From positions 3,286,001 through 3,350,000 of the forward strand of contig NZ_AP025018.1 of the NCBI RefSeq assembly GCF_019977735.1: DNA of 64,000 nt. Reading direction: 5' to 3'. Made by a program: the position numbers and the translations under genes. This document shows positions 20,301 through 30,400 of the stretch, one piece after another (positions within the stretch are counted from its first letter, which is position 1; every line of letters begins with the position of its first letter). This DNA is from Calothrix sp. PCC 7716 (GTDB lineage Bacteria > Cyanobacteriota > Cyanobacteriia > Cyanobacteriales > Nostocaceae). The notes under the pieces are model-generated. The model searched no databases, was not told the DNA's origin, and saw only the letters and a program-made list of their open reading frames with translations.

Positions 20301-20883
20301 AGTTGCTTATGTAGTCCCTCAAAAAGAACAAACACTGGCAATTCCTGAATTACGTAGCTTTTTAGAGTCGAAGTTACCGAACTACATGATACCAGCAGTT
20401 TTTGTTACATTAGAGGCATTACCACTAACACCCAATGGTAAGGTTGACCGCAAAGCACTAAGAGTACCTAATACAGTACGTCCAGAACTGGAAGTAGTTT
20501 ATCAGCCGCCCCAAACTGAGATAGAAAAAACTATTGCCAATATTTGGCAAGAAGTACTTAATGTTAAGAACGTAGGAATTCATGATAATTTCTTTGAACT
20601 AGGTGGTCATTCGCTGCTTTTAGTTCAGGTTCATAGTAAATTGCAAAAAATATTCCAGAAAGATTTGCTCTTGGTGGAAATGTTTCAACATCCAACCGTG
20701 AGTCACTTAGCTAGATATTTTACTCATGAATCGAGAGAAGAAACATCTTTTATACATTCTCATCGTTCTGAAAGTAGGACAGCTTCGACACAACGTCGAA
20801 AACAAGCGAGAAAAGAACATCGAAGCGCAATCAATGAAAGGGGAGTTTCGTATCAATCAAGTGAAAAAAATCTAGAAAATTAA
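17356..20883 (+). CDS. NRPS: TubC-type dock - C - A(Thr) - PCP
   Basis: Residues 1-55 match an N-terminal TubC-type docking domain (LDIKLRVDGDRLYLSDSKG, then an R/K-rich helix), which usually receives a carrier from an upstream subunit. The C domain has an intact HHIVSDG near residue 210. The A domain's code reads DFWNIGMVHK, the classic Thr code. The PCP has GGHSL with Ser1086. After the PCP comes a tail of about 60 residues rich in Arg, Lys and Ser (TASTQRRKQARKEHR), a probable C-terminal docking segment for the PKS that follows. The start ATG is preceded by gaggag. Together with the preceding PKS, this would give a ketide-extended intermediate joined to Thr. Confidence 0.94.
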   Translation: MESINEFMSYLSSLDIKLRVDGDRLYLSDSKGILSSELIAQVRERKIEILKYIHDSSNSNSAIEFIQPVLRDVNLPLSFAQQRLWFLNQLEPNNTTYHLPFAVRLTGKLNVPALEQSLNEIVQRHEALRTTFTSVNGQPIQVINPILTLKLSVVDLQEFPVKKQEAEVLRLAIQETQLLFNLAQGPLLRATLLHLSEQQYVLLFTMHHIVSDGWSIGLLIKELTALYEAFCKGKPSPLSKLPIQYADFAVWQRQWLQGEVLESQIDYWRKQLEGAPKVLDLPTDHPRPAIRTFQGATYSFELSQELSVALNVLSQQQRSTLFMTLLATFQILLWHYTGSEDIVVGSPVANRNRNEIEDLIGFFINTLVLRTNLSGNPTFEELLNRVREMALEAYAREDLPFELLVDELQPQRNLRHTPLFQVAFVLQNAPISVFELPGLTLSSLTVPSVNADFDLNLDITETADKIICDLHYNTNLFKESTIKRMAGHFQTLLEGIAANPKLRLSELSLLTEPEKLQLLQEWNNTKVEYPHNQCIHELFEAQVEKTPDTIAVVFELEQLTYWELNTRANQLAHYLQKLGVKPELLVGICVERSLDMVIGLLAILKAGGAYVPLDPAYPPERIAFILEETQVSVLLTQQHLIENLPQHQIRVVCLDTHWENVAQQSSHNPISECTIDNLAYIIYTSGSTGQPKGVLVNHSNVVRLFAATESRYNFNQHDVWTLFHSIAFDFSVWEIWGALLYGGQMIVIPYWLSRSPEDFYKLLLTQKVTILNQTPSAFRQLIQVEESLGNSNNLVLRKVIFGGEALQLESLRPWFERHGDQSPQLINMYGITETTVHVTYRPLTMADLEVASASLIGRPIGDLQVYLLDRYGQPVPIGVPGEMYIGGAGVVRGYLNRPRLTSERFIPNCFSDKPNARLYKSGDLARYLPNGDIEYLGRIDNQVKLRGFRIELGEIEAIISQYPAVREIVVVINEESLDSQRIVAYVVPQKEQTLAIPELRSFLESKLPNYMIPAVFVTLEALPLTPNGKVDRKALRVPNTVRPELEVVYQPPQTEIEKTIANIWQEVLNVKNVGIHDNFFELGGHSLLLVQVHSKLQKIFQKDLLLVEMFQHPTVSHLARYFTHESREETSFIHSHRSESRTASTQRRKQARKEHRSAINERGVSYQSSEKNLEN

Positions 20884-21029
20884 AGTTTCATATTGACTCT
20901 TCATCATACAAATAATTATTGCTTGACTCGCCATTATAAATAGAAACGTAAAGTGTAACTAATTTAAAATGTTAGTTATTAAAGTGAGTAGCAATTAAGA
21001 ACAAATAATGAGTAATTCAAGGAAGTGAC

Positions 21030-22673
21030 ATGACATTAAGTGAAAAAGAAACTTTATCCCAAAATAATTTTCCTGCTGTAGAAAAATTATTACATAATGA
21101 AATTTATGAGTATATAAAACAAATATTTACACCTTTTCCAGAAAAGTCTATTGAAACACAAATAGATGAAATCATTAATGATTTTTCTCAAAATTTTTTG
21201 ATTGCGGATAATGCAAATACTAATGTTGAAATTGATTGGGTAATCAGAAACTTTGGTAATAGCAAAATACCTGCACAACCTACTGATTTTGAAACCTATT
21301 TTCAATCCTTAAATGAGAATGTCGTTGCTCATTCAATACACACGTCTTCGCCACAATTTATCGGTCACATGACCTCAGCACTCCCTTCTTTTGTGCGCCC
21401 TTTAGCCAAATTGATGACAGCTATGAATCAAAATGCTGTCAAAATAGAGACAGCTAAAGCCTTAAGCTTTTGCGAACGTGAAGCTTTAGCAATGATGCAT
21501 CGACAAATTTATAATTTATCCGATAATTTCTACACCCAGCATATTCAAAATAATCAAAGTACATTAGGGATTTTGGTTTCTGGTGGTACAACAGCTAATA
21601 TTACTGCTCTTTGGTGCGCGCGAAATAAATCTTTAGGTGCCAAACATGAGTTCTTAGGTATAGAAAAAGAAGGTTTAACCGCAGCCTTAAATTATTATGG
21701 CTACAAAGGAGCAGTTGTAATTGGTTCTGAATTGATGCACTTCTCTTTTGATAAAGCTGCGGATTTAATGGGTATTAGTACTAAAAATTTAATTCGAGTT
21801 CCAGTAGATTCTAACAATCGAGTTAATATACGAGTATTGCGTCAAGCCGTTGCAGATTGTCGCCAGCAAAACTTACATATTATCGCTATCGTTGGTATTG
21901 CTGGAACCACAGATTCTGGTAGTGTCGATCCGCTAGAAGAGATTGCGGAGATTGCCCAAGAAAATAATATACATTTCCATGTGGATGCTGCTTGGGGTGG
22001 ACCAGTTATCTTTTCTCGAAAACATCAACATAAGCTTGCTGGTATTGAAAAAGCTGATTCTGTTACTATTGATGGACATAAACAATTGTATTTACCAATG
22101 GGTATTGGTATGGTCTTTTTCCGTGACCCTCATTTAGCTTCTTCAATTGAAAAGCAGGCTAGCTATACCATGCGTAAGGGGTCATTTGATTTAGGTAAAC
22201 GTGCTTTAGAAGGTTCTCGACCGGGCATGGCTTTATTTTTACACGCTGGCCTAAAGCTAATTGGTCTTAATGGATATGAGTTTTTGATTGATGAAGGTAT
22301 CCGTAAAACTCAATACATGGCTGCTCGTATTTCAGCAATGCCTGAATTTGAATTGTTGGCAGAACCTGATACTAATCTGTTAATTTATCGTTATATTCCA
22401 GAGCAATTTAGAGATGTAATTGCGAACAAGCAGTTAACAGAGACAAATAATCAATTTATCAATAATTTTAATGAAAGTTTGCAAAAAATGCAGCGTCAGA
22501 TTGGTCGCACTTTTATCTCACGCACAACAAAAAAAACTATCAACTGGGACAAAGAAATCTCTGTGATAGCCATGCGTGCAGTAATTGCTAATCCATTAAC
22601 TACTGAAGGAGATATTGAAGCAGTTTTAAATGACCAAATTCAAATTGCTTCAGGGATTTCAATTGCATATTAA
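21030..22673 (+). CDS. panP-like: PLP-dependent decarboxylase, PanP-like (probable aspartate 1-decarboxylase)
   Basis: This 547-residue group II PLP decarboxylase has LVSGGTTANITALW, HVDAAWGGP and the PLP Lys at K351 (IDGHKQLYLPMG). The N-terminal region (TSSPQFIGHMTSALPSF) and the overall length recall the PanP family of Vibrio, which makes beta-alanine from aspartate. Glutamate and diaminobutyrate decarboxylases are the nearest alternatives. The final NRPS module in this cluster has a beta-alanine-like adenylation code, so a role in supplying beta-alanine is the simplest reading. A diaminobutyrate decarboxylase role cannot be excluded, given the ectB-like gene upstream. It sits between two synthetase genes on the same strand. 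Confidence 0.85.
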   Translation: MTLSEKETLSQNNFPAVEKLLHNEIYEYIKQIFTPFPEKSIETQIDEIINDFSQNFLIADNANTNVEIDWVIRNFGNSKIPAQPTDFETYFQSLNENVVAHSIHTSSPQFIGHMTSALPSFVRPLAKLMTAMNQNAVKIETAKALSFCEREALAMMHRQIYNLSDNFYTQHIQNNQSTLGILVSGGTTANITALWCARNKSLGAKHEFLGIEKEGLTAALNYYGYKGAVVIGSELMHFSFDKAADLMGISTKNLIRVPVDSNNRVNIRVLRQAVADCRQQNLHIIAIVGIAGTTDSGSVDPLEEIAEIAQENNIHFHVDAAWGGPVIFSRKHQHKLAGIEKADSVTIDGHKQLYLPMGIGMVFFRDPHLASSIEKQASYTMRKGSFDLGKRALEGSRPGMALFLHAGLKLIGLNGYEFLIDEGIRKTQYMAARISAMPEFELLAEPDTNLLIYRYIPEQFRDVIANKQLTETNNQFINNFNESLQKMQRQIGRTFISRTTKKTINWDKEISVIAMRAVIANPLTTEGDIEAVLNDQIQIASGISIAY

Positions 22674-22719
22674 GTGTTTTCATATTAGAGAAAAACTATT
22701 TATGATAAGGTTTTGACCT

Positions 22720-25700
22720 ATGGATATAGCCAATAATTTGATTGAAAGCTTAAATGATAAAGACGAAATCGCTATTATTGGTATGGCGGGTCGTTTTCCT
22801 GGAGCAAATAATATTGACACTTTTTGGCAAAACCTGCGCTCTGGTGTAGAGTCAATTTCTTTTTTCACAGATGAGGAGCTAATAAAAGCAGGAGTAGATT
22901 CTGGATTGCTAAACAATCCCAATTACGTCAAGGCAAACGGTATATTAGAAGATATAGATTTATTTGATGCTTCTTTTTTTGGTTTTTCTCCTAGAGAAGC
23001 TGAAATTACAGACCCACAACATCGGATTTTTCTAGAATGTGTTTGGGAAGCTTTAGAAAATGCTGGTTATAACTCAGAAACTTATAGGGGTCAAATAGGT
23101 CTTTTCGCTGGTGTTGCTGCAAGTGACTACTTGCTTTCTAACTTATATCTCAATCGAGATTTGATGGAATCAGGAGACAGCTACCAAGTTTTAATTGGAA
23201 ATGACAAAGATTTTTTACCTACCCTGGTTTCTTATAAATTGAACTTAAGAGGACCAAGTATCAACGTTCAAACTGCTTGTTCCACATCATTGGTTGCTGT
23301 CCACCTAGCTTGCCAAAGTTTACTCAATGGTGAAAGTGATATAGCTTTAGCTGGCGGTGTAACCGTTGGAGCGCAGCAAAAAACTGGTTACTATTATCAA
23401 CAGGGAGGAATTCAATCCCCTGACGGTCATTGCCGAGCTTTTGACGCTCAAGCGCAAGGAACGATTGGTGGCAATGGTTTAGGTGTGGTAGTTTTGAAAA
23501 GGTTAGAGGATGCTCAACGTGATGGTGACTACATTCACGCAGTAATAAAGGGTTCAGCTGTTAATAATGATGGTTCTTTAAAAGTTGGATATACAGCCCC
23601 TAGTGTTGATGGTCAAAGGGAAGTAATTTTAGAAGCTTTAGCCTTAGCAGGCGCCGAACCTGAGACTATTAGTTATGTAGAAACGCACGGCACAGGAACC
23701 ATCTTAGGAGACCCGATTGAAATTAAGGCTCTGACACAAGCTTTTCGTAATAGTACTAACAAAAAGGGTTTCTGTGCTATTGGTTCAGTAAAGACCAATA
23801 TTGGGCATTTGGATACAGCAGCAGGTGTGGCAGGATTAATAAAAACAGCCCTTGCATTAAAACACAAACAAATACCTCCCAGCTTGCATTTTCAAAAGCC
23901 AAACCCACAGATAGATTTCGCTAATAGCCCCTTTTATGTCAATACAAAATTATCAGAGTGGGAAACCAGCGGCATACCCCGTAGAGCAGGTGTCAGTTCT
24001 TTCGGTATTGGTGGGACTAACGCCCATGTGGTTTTAGAAGAGGCTTCAGTAATTCAAGCCTCTAGTCCCTCCCGTCCTTGGCAGTTATTACTGTTGTCAG
24101 CCAAAACTTGCACCGCTTTAGATACTGCTACAGCCCAGCTGCGTGATTATCTCGAACAAAACCTCGATACTCCCCTACCAGATATTGCTTACACCCTACA
24201 AGTGGGTCGGAGAGCTTTTGACTATCGCCGCATCATGATTTGCCACGACCGAGATGATGCAGTCAAATTGCTCAACAACCAAGACCCACAACGTATTTTT
24301 AGTCACCACCTTAAGCCTGGTCACTGTCCAGTCATCTTCATGTTTTCGGGACAAGGGTCACAATATACAAACATGGGTCGGGAACTATATGAAGTAGAAC
24401 TGACATATCAAAAACACGTAGATACCTGTGCCGAGATTTTGCAACCGTACCTTGGTTTTGATATCCGCTCCGTACTTTACCCTAACCCAGAAGAGACTGA
24501 AACTGCTTTAAATCAACTGCAACAAACATCCCTCACCCAACCAGCATTATTTGTGACAGAGTATGCCCTAGCTCAGTTATTGATGTCTTGGGGAGTGCGT
24601 CCAGAGGCGATGATTGGTCATAGTATTGGCGAATATGTCGCCGCAACAATTGCAGGTGTCTTTTCTTTAGAAGATGCCCTAAAAATTGTGGCAAAAAGGG
24701 GGCAGTTAATGCAGCAAGTACCCACAGGAAGTATGCTGGCAATTAGGCTGCCAGAAAAAGATGTACAATTGCTGCTGGATACAAACACGTTGTATCAAAA
24801 ATCCCTACAAATTGCAGTAATTAACAGCCCATCCTCCTGTGTCGTTTCTGGAACAAACTCAGCAGTTGCAGCCCTTGAAACACAATTATCTTCTCAAGAA
24901 GTTGAATGTCGTCTGTTGCATACATCTCATGCGTTCCACTCTGTGATGATGGAACCAATATTGTCAGCATTTAGTGAGGCTGTCAAAGCAGTCAAACTCA
25001 ATCCACCAAACATACGCTTTATTTCCAATGTAACTGGTAGTTGGATTAGCTCTGAACAAGCGACAAATCCGGATTACTGGTGTCAACATTTACGACAAAC
25101 AGTGAGGTTTTCAGATGGAATATCCCAATTGATAAAGCAGTTTGAAAGTGTTTTTCTGGAGGTGGGACCAGGACGAACTTTAAGCACATTAACGACACAG
25201 CATTTAGATAAAAATGCCAAGCAACAGGTATTACCTTCATTGCCTCATGTTAAAGAGCAACAATCGGATGTTAACTTTTTATTACAAACATTAGGCCGTT
25301 TGTGGCTTAGGGGTGTAGAAATAGATTGGTCAGGATTTTATACCCATGAACGGCGCCATCGTTTGCCTTTGCCGACTTACCCCTTTGAACGGCAAAGGTA
25401 CTGGATTGAGCCTAACAAACAAGCACAAAACGAGCGTCAAAATCCAGTATCACTGAGTAAAAAACCTGACATCGCCGACTGGTTTTATATTCCTTACTGG
25501 AAGCCTTCTTTACCGCCAGTACAAATCGAACACCAAGAATTAGCCTCTGATCAATCTTGTACTTTGGTGTTTATTGATGAGTGTGGCTTGGGTAGTAAAT
25601 TATTCAAAGGATTAAAAAGACAAAACCAAGACATAATTACTGTTAAAATTGGTGAAAAATTTGCCATACTCAGCGAGTCTGAATATACTATCAATCCGGA

Positions 25701-27420
25701 AAATAATCTTGATTATGATATTCTCATTCAGGAGCTTTGCAAGCAAAACAAGTTTCCAAAAACGATTATTCATTTATGGAATGTTACACCAAGTAGTCAC
25801 AAAGAATTAAAAATTGAAACAGTCGAACAGGCTCAAACAACAGGATTTTACAGTCTCCTATTTCTTGCTCAAGCTCTGGGAAGGCAAGAAACTGCTGATG
25901 AAATACAAATCACAGTTATTTCTAACAACGTGCAGTCAGTAATGGGGAATGAAGACCTTTGTCCAGAAAAAGCGACTTTACTTGGACCGATTAAAGTTAT
26001 TTCCCAAGAATACTCAAATATAAAGTGTCGCAGTGTTGATGTTATACTTCCAGAAAGTGGCAGTTGGCAGTCAGCGAAACTTGTAGAACAGCTACTGGCG
26101 GAACTCAAAGTTCCTGATTCGGAAAAACTGATTGCCTATCGAGGTTTGAATCGTTGGGTACAATCCTTTGAACCTGTGCGGTTCGAGAAAGCTAAAATCG
26201 ATTTGCCTCGACTTAAAGAAAAAGGAGTTTATTTAATTACAGGTGGATTAGGAGGTATTGGGCTGGTTTTAGCAGAATACTTGGCGCAAACTGTACAAGC
26301 AAAACTAGTATTGGTAGGACGTTCTGCTTTACCCAAAAAAGGCGAATGGGAACAATGGCTGATTACCCATGATGAGACTGATGATACTAGTCGTAAAATT
26401 CGTAAAGTTCAGGAGCTAGAAAGTAATGGTGCAGAAGTTTTAGTAGTGAGTGCTGATGTCAGCAATATTGAACAAATGCAAGATGTCATTGCTCAAACTC
26501 AACAGCTATTTGGTCAACTTAATGGTGTTATCCATGCTGCTGGAGTTGTTCAAGGTAAATCTATTGAAGCAATTGAAAATATAAGCAAACCTGATTGTGA
26601 GCAGCAATTTAAATCAAAAGTACATGGAGTTTTAGTATTAGAAAATATCTTGCAAAAACAACACATTGATTTTTGTTTGTTGTTATCTTCTCTATCCTCT
26701 GTATTAGGAGGATTAGGATTTGTTGCCTACTCAGCAGCTAATATATTCATGGACGTTTTTGTACACCAACATAATCGAAGTTATGCTGCCTCGTGGAGTA
26801 GTATAAGTTGGGATGGCTGGCAACTTGAAAAAGCAAATGAAAATGAACAAAATATATCTTTGGGTACAAATCTAACACAATTAGTTATTACATCGGAAGA
26901 AGGAGTAAAAGCTTTTCAAAGAATTTTAAGTTCCGGTATATTAAATCACATAGTCGTTTCCACTGGAGAGCTTGAAGCTAGAATTAAACAATGGGTTAAG
27001 TTGGAATCATTGCAACAAGAAGTCGAGAGCCAGCAAACCAATTTATTACTACATTCCAGACCAGATTTGTCAAATCCCTACGTAGTTCCTAGTAATGAGA
27101 TTGAACAAAAACTCGCCAACATCTGGCAAGAGCTTTTGGGAATAAAAAATGTAGGACTTCACGATAATTTTTTTGAATTAGGTGGAGACTCTCTATTAAT
27201 AATTCAGGTTCGTAGTAAAATTCTCAAAGTCTTAAAGAAAAATTTATCGATTGCTGACCTGTTTGAATATTCAACCGTAAGTACCCTGGCTGAATATTTA
27301 AGTGGTAAACAAATTGAGGAACCAGTATTCCAACAAGCTGATGAACGTGCCAGCAGAAAAGAAGCGGCTATGCAAGAAAAAAGACAATTAATGAAGCAAA
27401 GGAGAAAAATAGATGTCTAA
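22720..27420 (+). CDS. Type I PKS: KS - AT - KR - ACP
   Basis: All catalytic motifs appear intact. The KS has Cys187 (TACSTSL), ETHGTGTILGDP and NIGHLDTAAG. The AT has Ser635 (GHSIGEY) and HAFHS with His740, a malonyl-CoA signature. The KR has TGGLGGIG near residue 1174 and an active-site Ser and Tyr (LSSLSSVLGG, YSAAN). The ACP has GGDSL with Ser1491. The C-terminus is a charged helix (EKRQLMKQRRK). No DH or ER is visible, so the module should leave a beta-hydroxyl group. The gene ends 8 bp inside the next PKS gene, implying translational coupling and an ordered handover. Confidence 0.95.
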   Translation: MDIANNLIESLNDKDEIAIIGMAGRFPGANNIDTFWQNLRSGVESISFFTDEELIKAGVDSGLLNNPNYVKANGILEDIDLFDASFFGFSPREAEITDPQHRIFLECVWEALENAGYNSETYRGQIGLFAGVAASDYLLSNLYLNRDLMESGDSYQVLIGNDKDFLPTLVSYKLNLRGPSINVQTACSTSLVAVHLACQSLLNGESDIALAGGVTVGAQQKTGYYYQQGGIQSPDGHCRAFDAQAQGTIGGNGLGVVVLKRLEDAQRDGDYIHAVIKGSAVNNDGSLKVGYTAPSVDGQREVILEALALAGAEPETISYVETHGTGTILGDPIEIKALTQAFRNSTNKKGFCAIGSVKTNIGHLDTAAGVAGLIKTALALKHKQIPPSLHFQKPNPQIDFANSPFYVNTKLSEWETSGIPRRAGVSSFGIGGTNAHVVLEEASVIQASSPSRPWQLLLLSAKTCTALDTATAQLRDYLEQNLDTPLPDIAYTLQVGRRAFDYRRIMICHDRDDAVKLLNNQDPQRIFSHHLKPGHCPVIFMFSGQGSQYTNMGRELYEVELTYQKHVDTCAEILQPYLGFDIRSVLYPNPEETETALNQLQQTSLTQPALFVTEYALAQLLMSWGVRPEAMIGHSIGEYVAATIAGVFSLEDALKIVAKRGQLMQQVPTGSMLAIRLPEKDVQLLLDTNTLYQKSLQIAVINSPSSCVVSGTNSAVAALETQLSSQEVECRLLHTSHAFHSVMMEPILSAFSEAVKAVKLNPPNIRFISNVTGSWISSEQATNPDYWCQHLRQTVRFSDGISQLIKQFESVFLEVGPGRTLSTLTTQHLDKNAKQQVLPSLPHVKEQQSDVNFLLQTLGRLWLRGVEIDWSGFYTHERRHRLPLPTYPFERQRYWIEPNKQAQNERQNPVSLSKKPDIADWFYIPYWKPSLPPVQIEHQELASDQSCTLVFIDECGLGSKLFKGLKRQNQDIITVKIGEKFAILSESEYTINPENNLDYDILIQELCKQNKFPKTIIHLWNVTPSSHKELKIETVEQAQTTGFYSLLFLAQALGRQETADEIQITVISNNVQSVMGNEDLCPEKATLLGPIKVISQEYSNIKCRSVDVILPESGSWQSAKLVEQLLAELKVPDSEKLIAYRGLNRWVQSFEPVRFEKAKIDLPRLKEKGVYLITGGLGGIGLVLAEYLAQTVQAKLVLVGRSALPKKGEWEQWLITHDETDDTSRKIRKVQELESNGAEVLVVSADVSNIEQMQDVIAQTQQLFGQLNGVIHAAGVVQGKSIEAIENISKPDCEQQFKSKVHGVLVLENILQKQHIDFCLLLSSLSSVLGGLGFVAYSAANIFMDVFVHQHNRSYAASWSSISWDGWQLEKANENEQNISLGTNLTQLVITSEEGVKAFQRILSSGILNHIVVSTGELEARIKQWVKLESLQQEVESQQTNLLLHSRPDLSNPYVVPSNEIEQKLANIWQELLGIKNVGLHDNFFELGGDSLLIIQVRSKILKVLKKNLSIADLFEYSTVSTLAEYLSGKQIEEPVFQQADERASRKEAAMQEKRQLMKQRRKIDV

Positions 27421-30400
27421 TCAAGAAATGGACAATTCTATTAAAGGTATAGCCGTAATTGGTATAGTTGGTCGTTTCCCAGGCGCCAAAAGTGTTGATG
27501 AATTTTGGAAAAACTTATGCGAGGGACGGGAGTCAATTTCTTTCTTCAGTGATGAGGAATTAGAGGCTTTAGGTGTAGATCTAACATTGCTGAGTAACCC
27601 TCACTATGTAAAAGCTAGTGCAAGTCTTTCAGATATTGAGATGTTTGACGCTTCCTTCTTCGATTTTTCGCCAAGGGAAGCTGAAACCGTAGATCCCCAG
27701 CATCGTATTTTGATTGAATGTGCTTGGGAAGCATTGGAAAATGCTGGTTATGAAGCTGGAACTGGCAAAGACTTGACTGGTGTTTATGTGGGAACCGATA
27801 TGAGTTCTTACTTTCTGAGAAATTTAAGTTCCCACCCTGACTTAATTGAATCGATTGGACTTCCTATTATATATGGCAATAGTCAAGACTTTGCTGCCAC
27901 ACGAGTTTCATATAAGTTGAACCTTAAGGGGCCAAGTATCAATATTCAAACATCCTGCTCTACATCTTTGGTAGCCGTCCATTCAGCGTGTCAAGGGTTG
28001 CTAAACTACGAGTGTGACATGGCTTTAGCTGGTGGTATTTGTATCACATCTCTCCAAAAGGAAGGCTATTTCTATGAAGAAGGGGGTATCACTTCTCCCG
28101 ATGGCCACTGTCGTGCCTTTGATGCCAGTTCCCAAGGCACTATTTTCGGGGATGGGGTGGGTCTTGTCGTCCTTAAGAGATTAGAAGATGCCATTGCTGA
28201 TGGTGACTATATTCATGCAGTAATCAAGGGTTCAGCCATTAATAACGATGGTGCTGCGAAGGTCGGTTACACAGCTCCTAGCGTAGGTGGTCAAGCTGAG
28301 GTAATTGCTGAGGCTCAGGCAATTGCTGGGGTTACTCCAGAAACCATTACTTATATCGAAACTCATGGGACTGGTACAGCCTTGGGAGATCCAATTGAAA
28401 TTAGTGCCCTGAAAAAAGTATTTGCACGCATCAATCAGAAAGGATTTTGTGCTATTGGTTCAGTTAAAACTAATGTTGGGCATTTGAACATAGCATCTGG
28501 TGTAACAGGATTAATCAAAACAGTCCTGGCATTAAAACATAAACAAATACCTCCCAGCTTACACTTTAAAACGCCCAACCCGGAGATAGATTTCGTCAAC
28601 AGTCCCTTTTACGTTAATACAAAATTATCAGAGTGGAAAACCAACGGCACACCCCGCAGAGCAGGTGTAAGCTCTTTTGGCATTGGTGGGACTAATGCTC
28701 ATGCTATCTTGGAGGAAGCTCCTGTTATTGAACCCTCCAGCGCTTCCCGCCCTTGTCAATTATTGCTGGTCTCAGCTAAAACCCAGACAGCCCTAGAAAC
28801 TGCTACAACAAATTTAGCTGCTCACCTTCAGCAAAATCTTGATATTTCACTACCAGATGTAGCCTACACCCTACAAGTCGGTCGTAGAGCTTTTGACTAT
28901 CGCCGCATGGTAGTTTGCCATGATCTAGAAGAAGCGGTTGAATTGCTTAACAACCAAGACCCGCAACGTGTTTTTTATTACCAGCGTAAGCCAAGTCATT
29001 GCCCAGTCATATTCATGTTTTCAGGACAAGGGGCACAATATGTAAATATGGCGAGAGAGTTGTACTTAGTCGAACCGACATTTGCTAAACATGTAGATAT
29101 TGGCGCCCAAATACTTAAACCACTGCTCAATCTTGACATCCGCTCTCTACTGTATCCAACTGAACAATACATTGAAACTGCACAACTACAACTACAACAA
29201 ACTGCTTTTACCCAACCAGTTTTATTTATTATTGAGTACGCCCTCGCTCAGTTATTGATGGAATGGGGAGTACGCCCAGAAGCAATGATTGGTCACAGCA
29301 TTGGGGAATACGTAGCAGCAACAATTGCAGGTGTGTTTTCTTTAGAAGATGCTTTAATGATTGTGGCAACAAGAGGGAAACTGATGCAACAGTTGCCCGT
29401 AGGCAATATGCTCACAATTCCACTTCCGCAACAAGATGTGCAATCACTTTTGGATACACAGACGTTGTATAAAAACTTTCTACAAATAGCAGTCATTAAC
29501 AGCCCATCTTCATGTGTTGTTTCTGGTACAAAAGAGGCGATTACAGCACTACAAAACCAATTATCTTCCCAAGGGGTTGAATGTCGCCTGTTACACACAT
29601 CTCATGCCTTTCATTCCCAGATGATGGAACCCATCTTGGAAGATTTTGTGCAGGTCGTGAAGAAAGTTAAACTTAATCCCGCACGCGTTAGTTTTGTTTC
29701 CAATGTTACTGGTGACTGGATTAAGAATGAACAAGCTACAAGCCCTGACTATTGGTGTCAACATTTACGACAAACTGTCAGATTCTCGGATGGGATATCC
29801 CAATTAATACAGCAGTTTGAAGGTGTTTTTTTGGAGGTGGGACCCGGACGAACTTTAAGCACATTAACGATACAGCATTTAGAGAAAAATGCCAAGCAAC
29901 AGGTATTGACTTCTTTACGGCATGTTAAAGAGCAACAATCGGATGTTAAATTTTTGTTACAAACATTAGGTCGGCTGTGGCTTTTTGGTGTAGAAGTAGA
30001 TTGGCAAGGATTTTATACCCATGAACGGCGCCATCGTTTGCCTTTGCTGACTTATCCCTTTGAAAGACAAAGGTACTGGATTGATGCAAAATCTCCATCT
30101 TCTTCCGTAAATATAAAACCAACAACATTAAATAATAAACAAAATATCGCTGACTGGTTCTATATTCCTTCATGGAAGCGCTCTTTGCTGACTCACTTCT
30201 CTGAACAAATAAATTCGACACAAGGAAAATGGCTACTTTTTGTGGATGATTTGGGAGTTGGCAACCAACTAATTGCTAGCTTAAAAAATCAAGGCAAAAA
30301 TGTCATTACTGTTCAAAAAGGAGAAAAGTTTAGTAAATTAAATGAGAGTACTTATAAAATTAATCCATACATAAAAGAAGACTATGATAAACTACTTCAA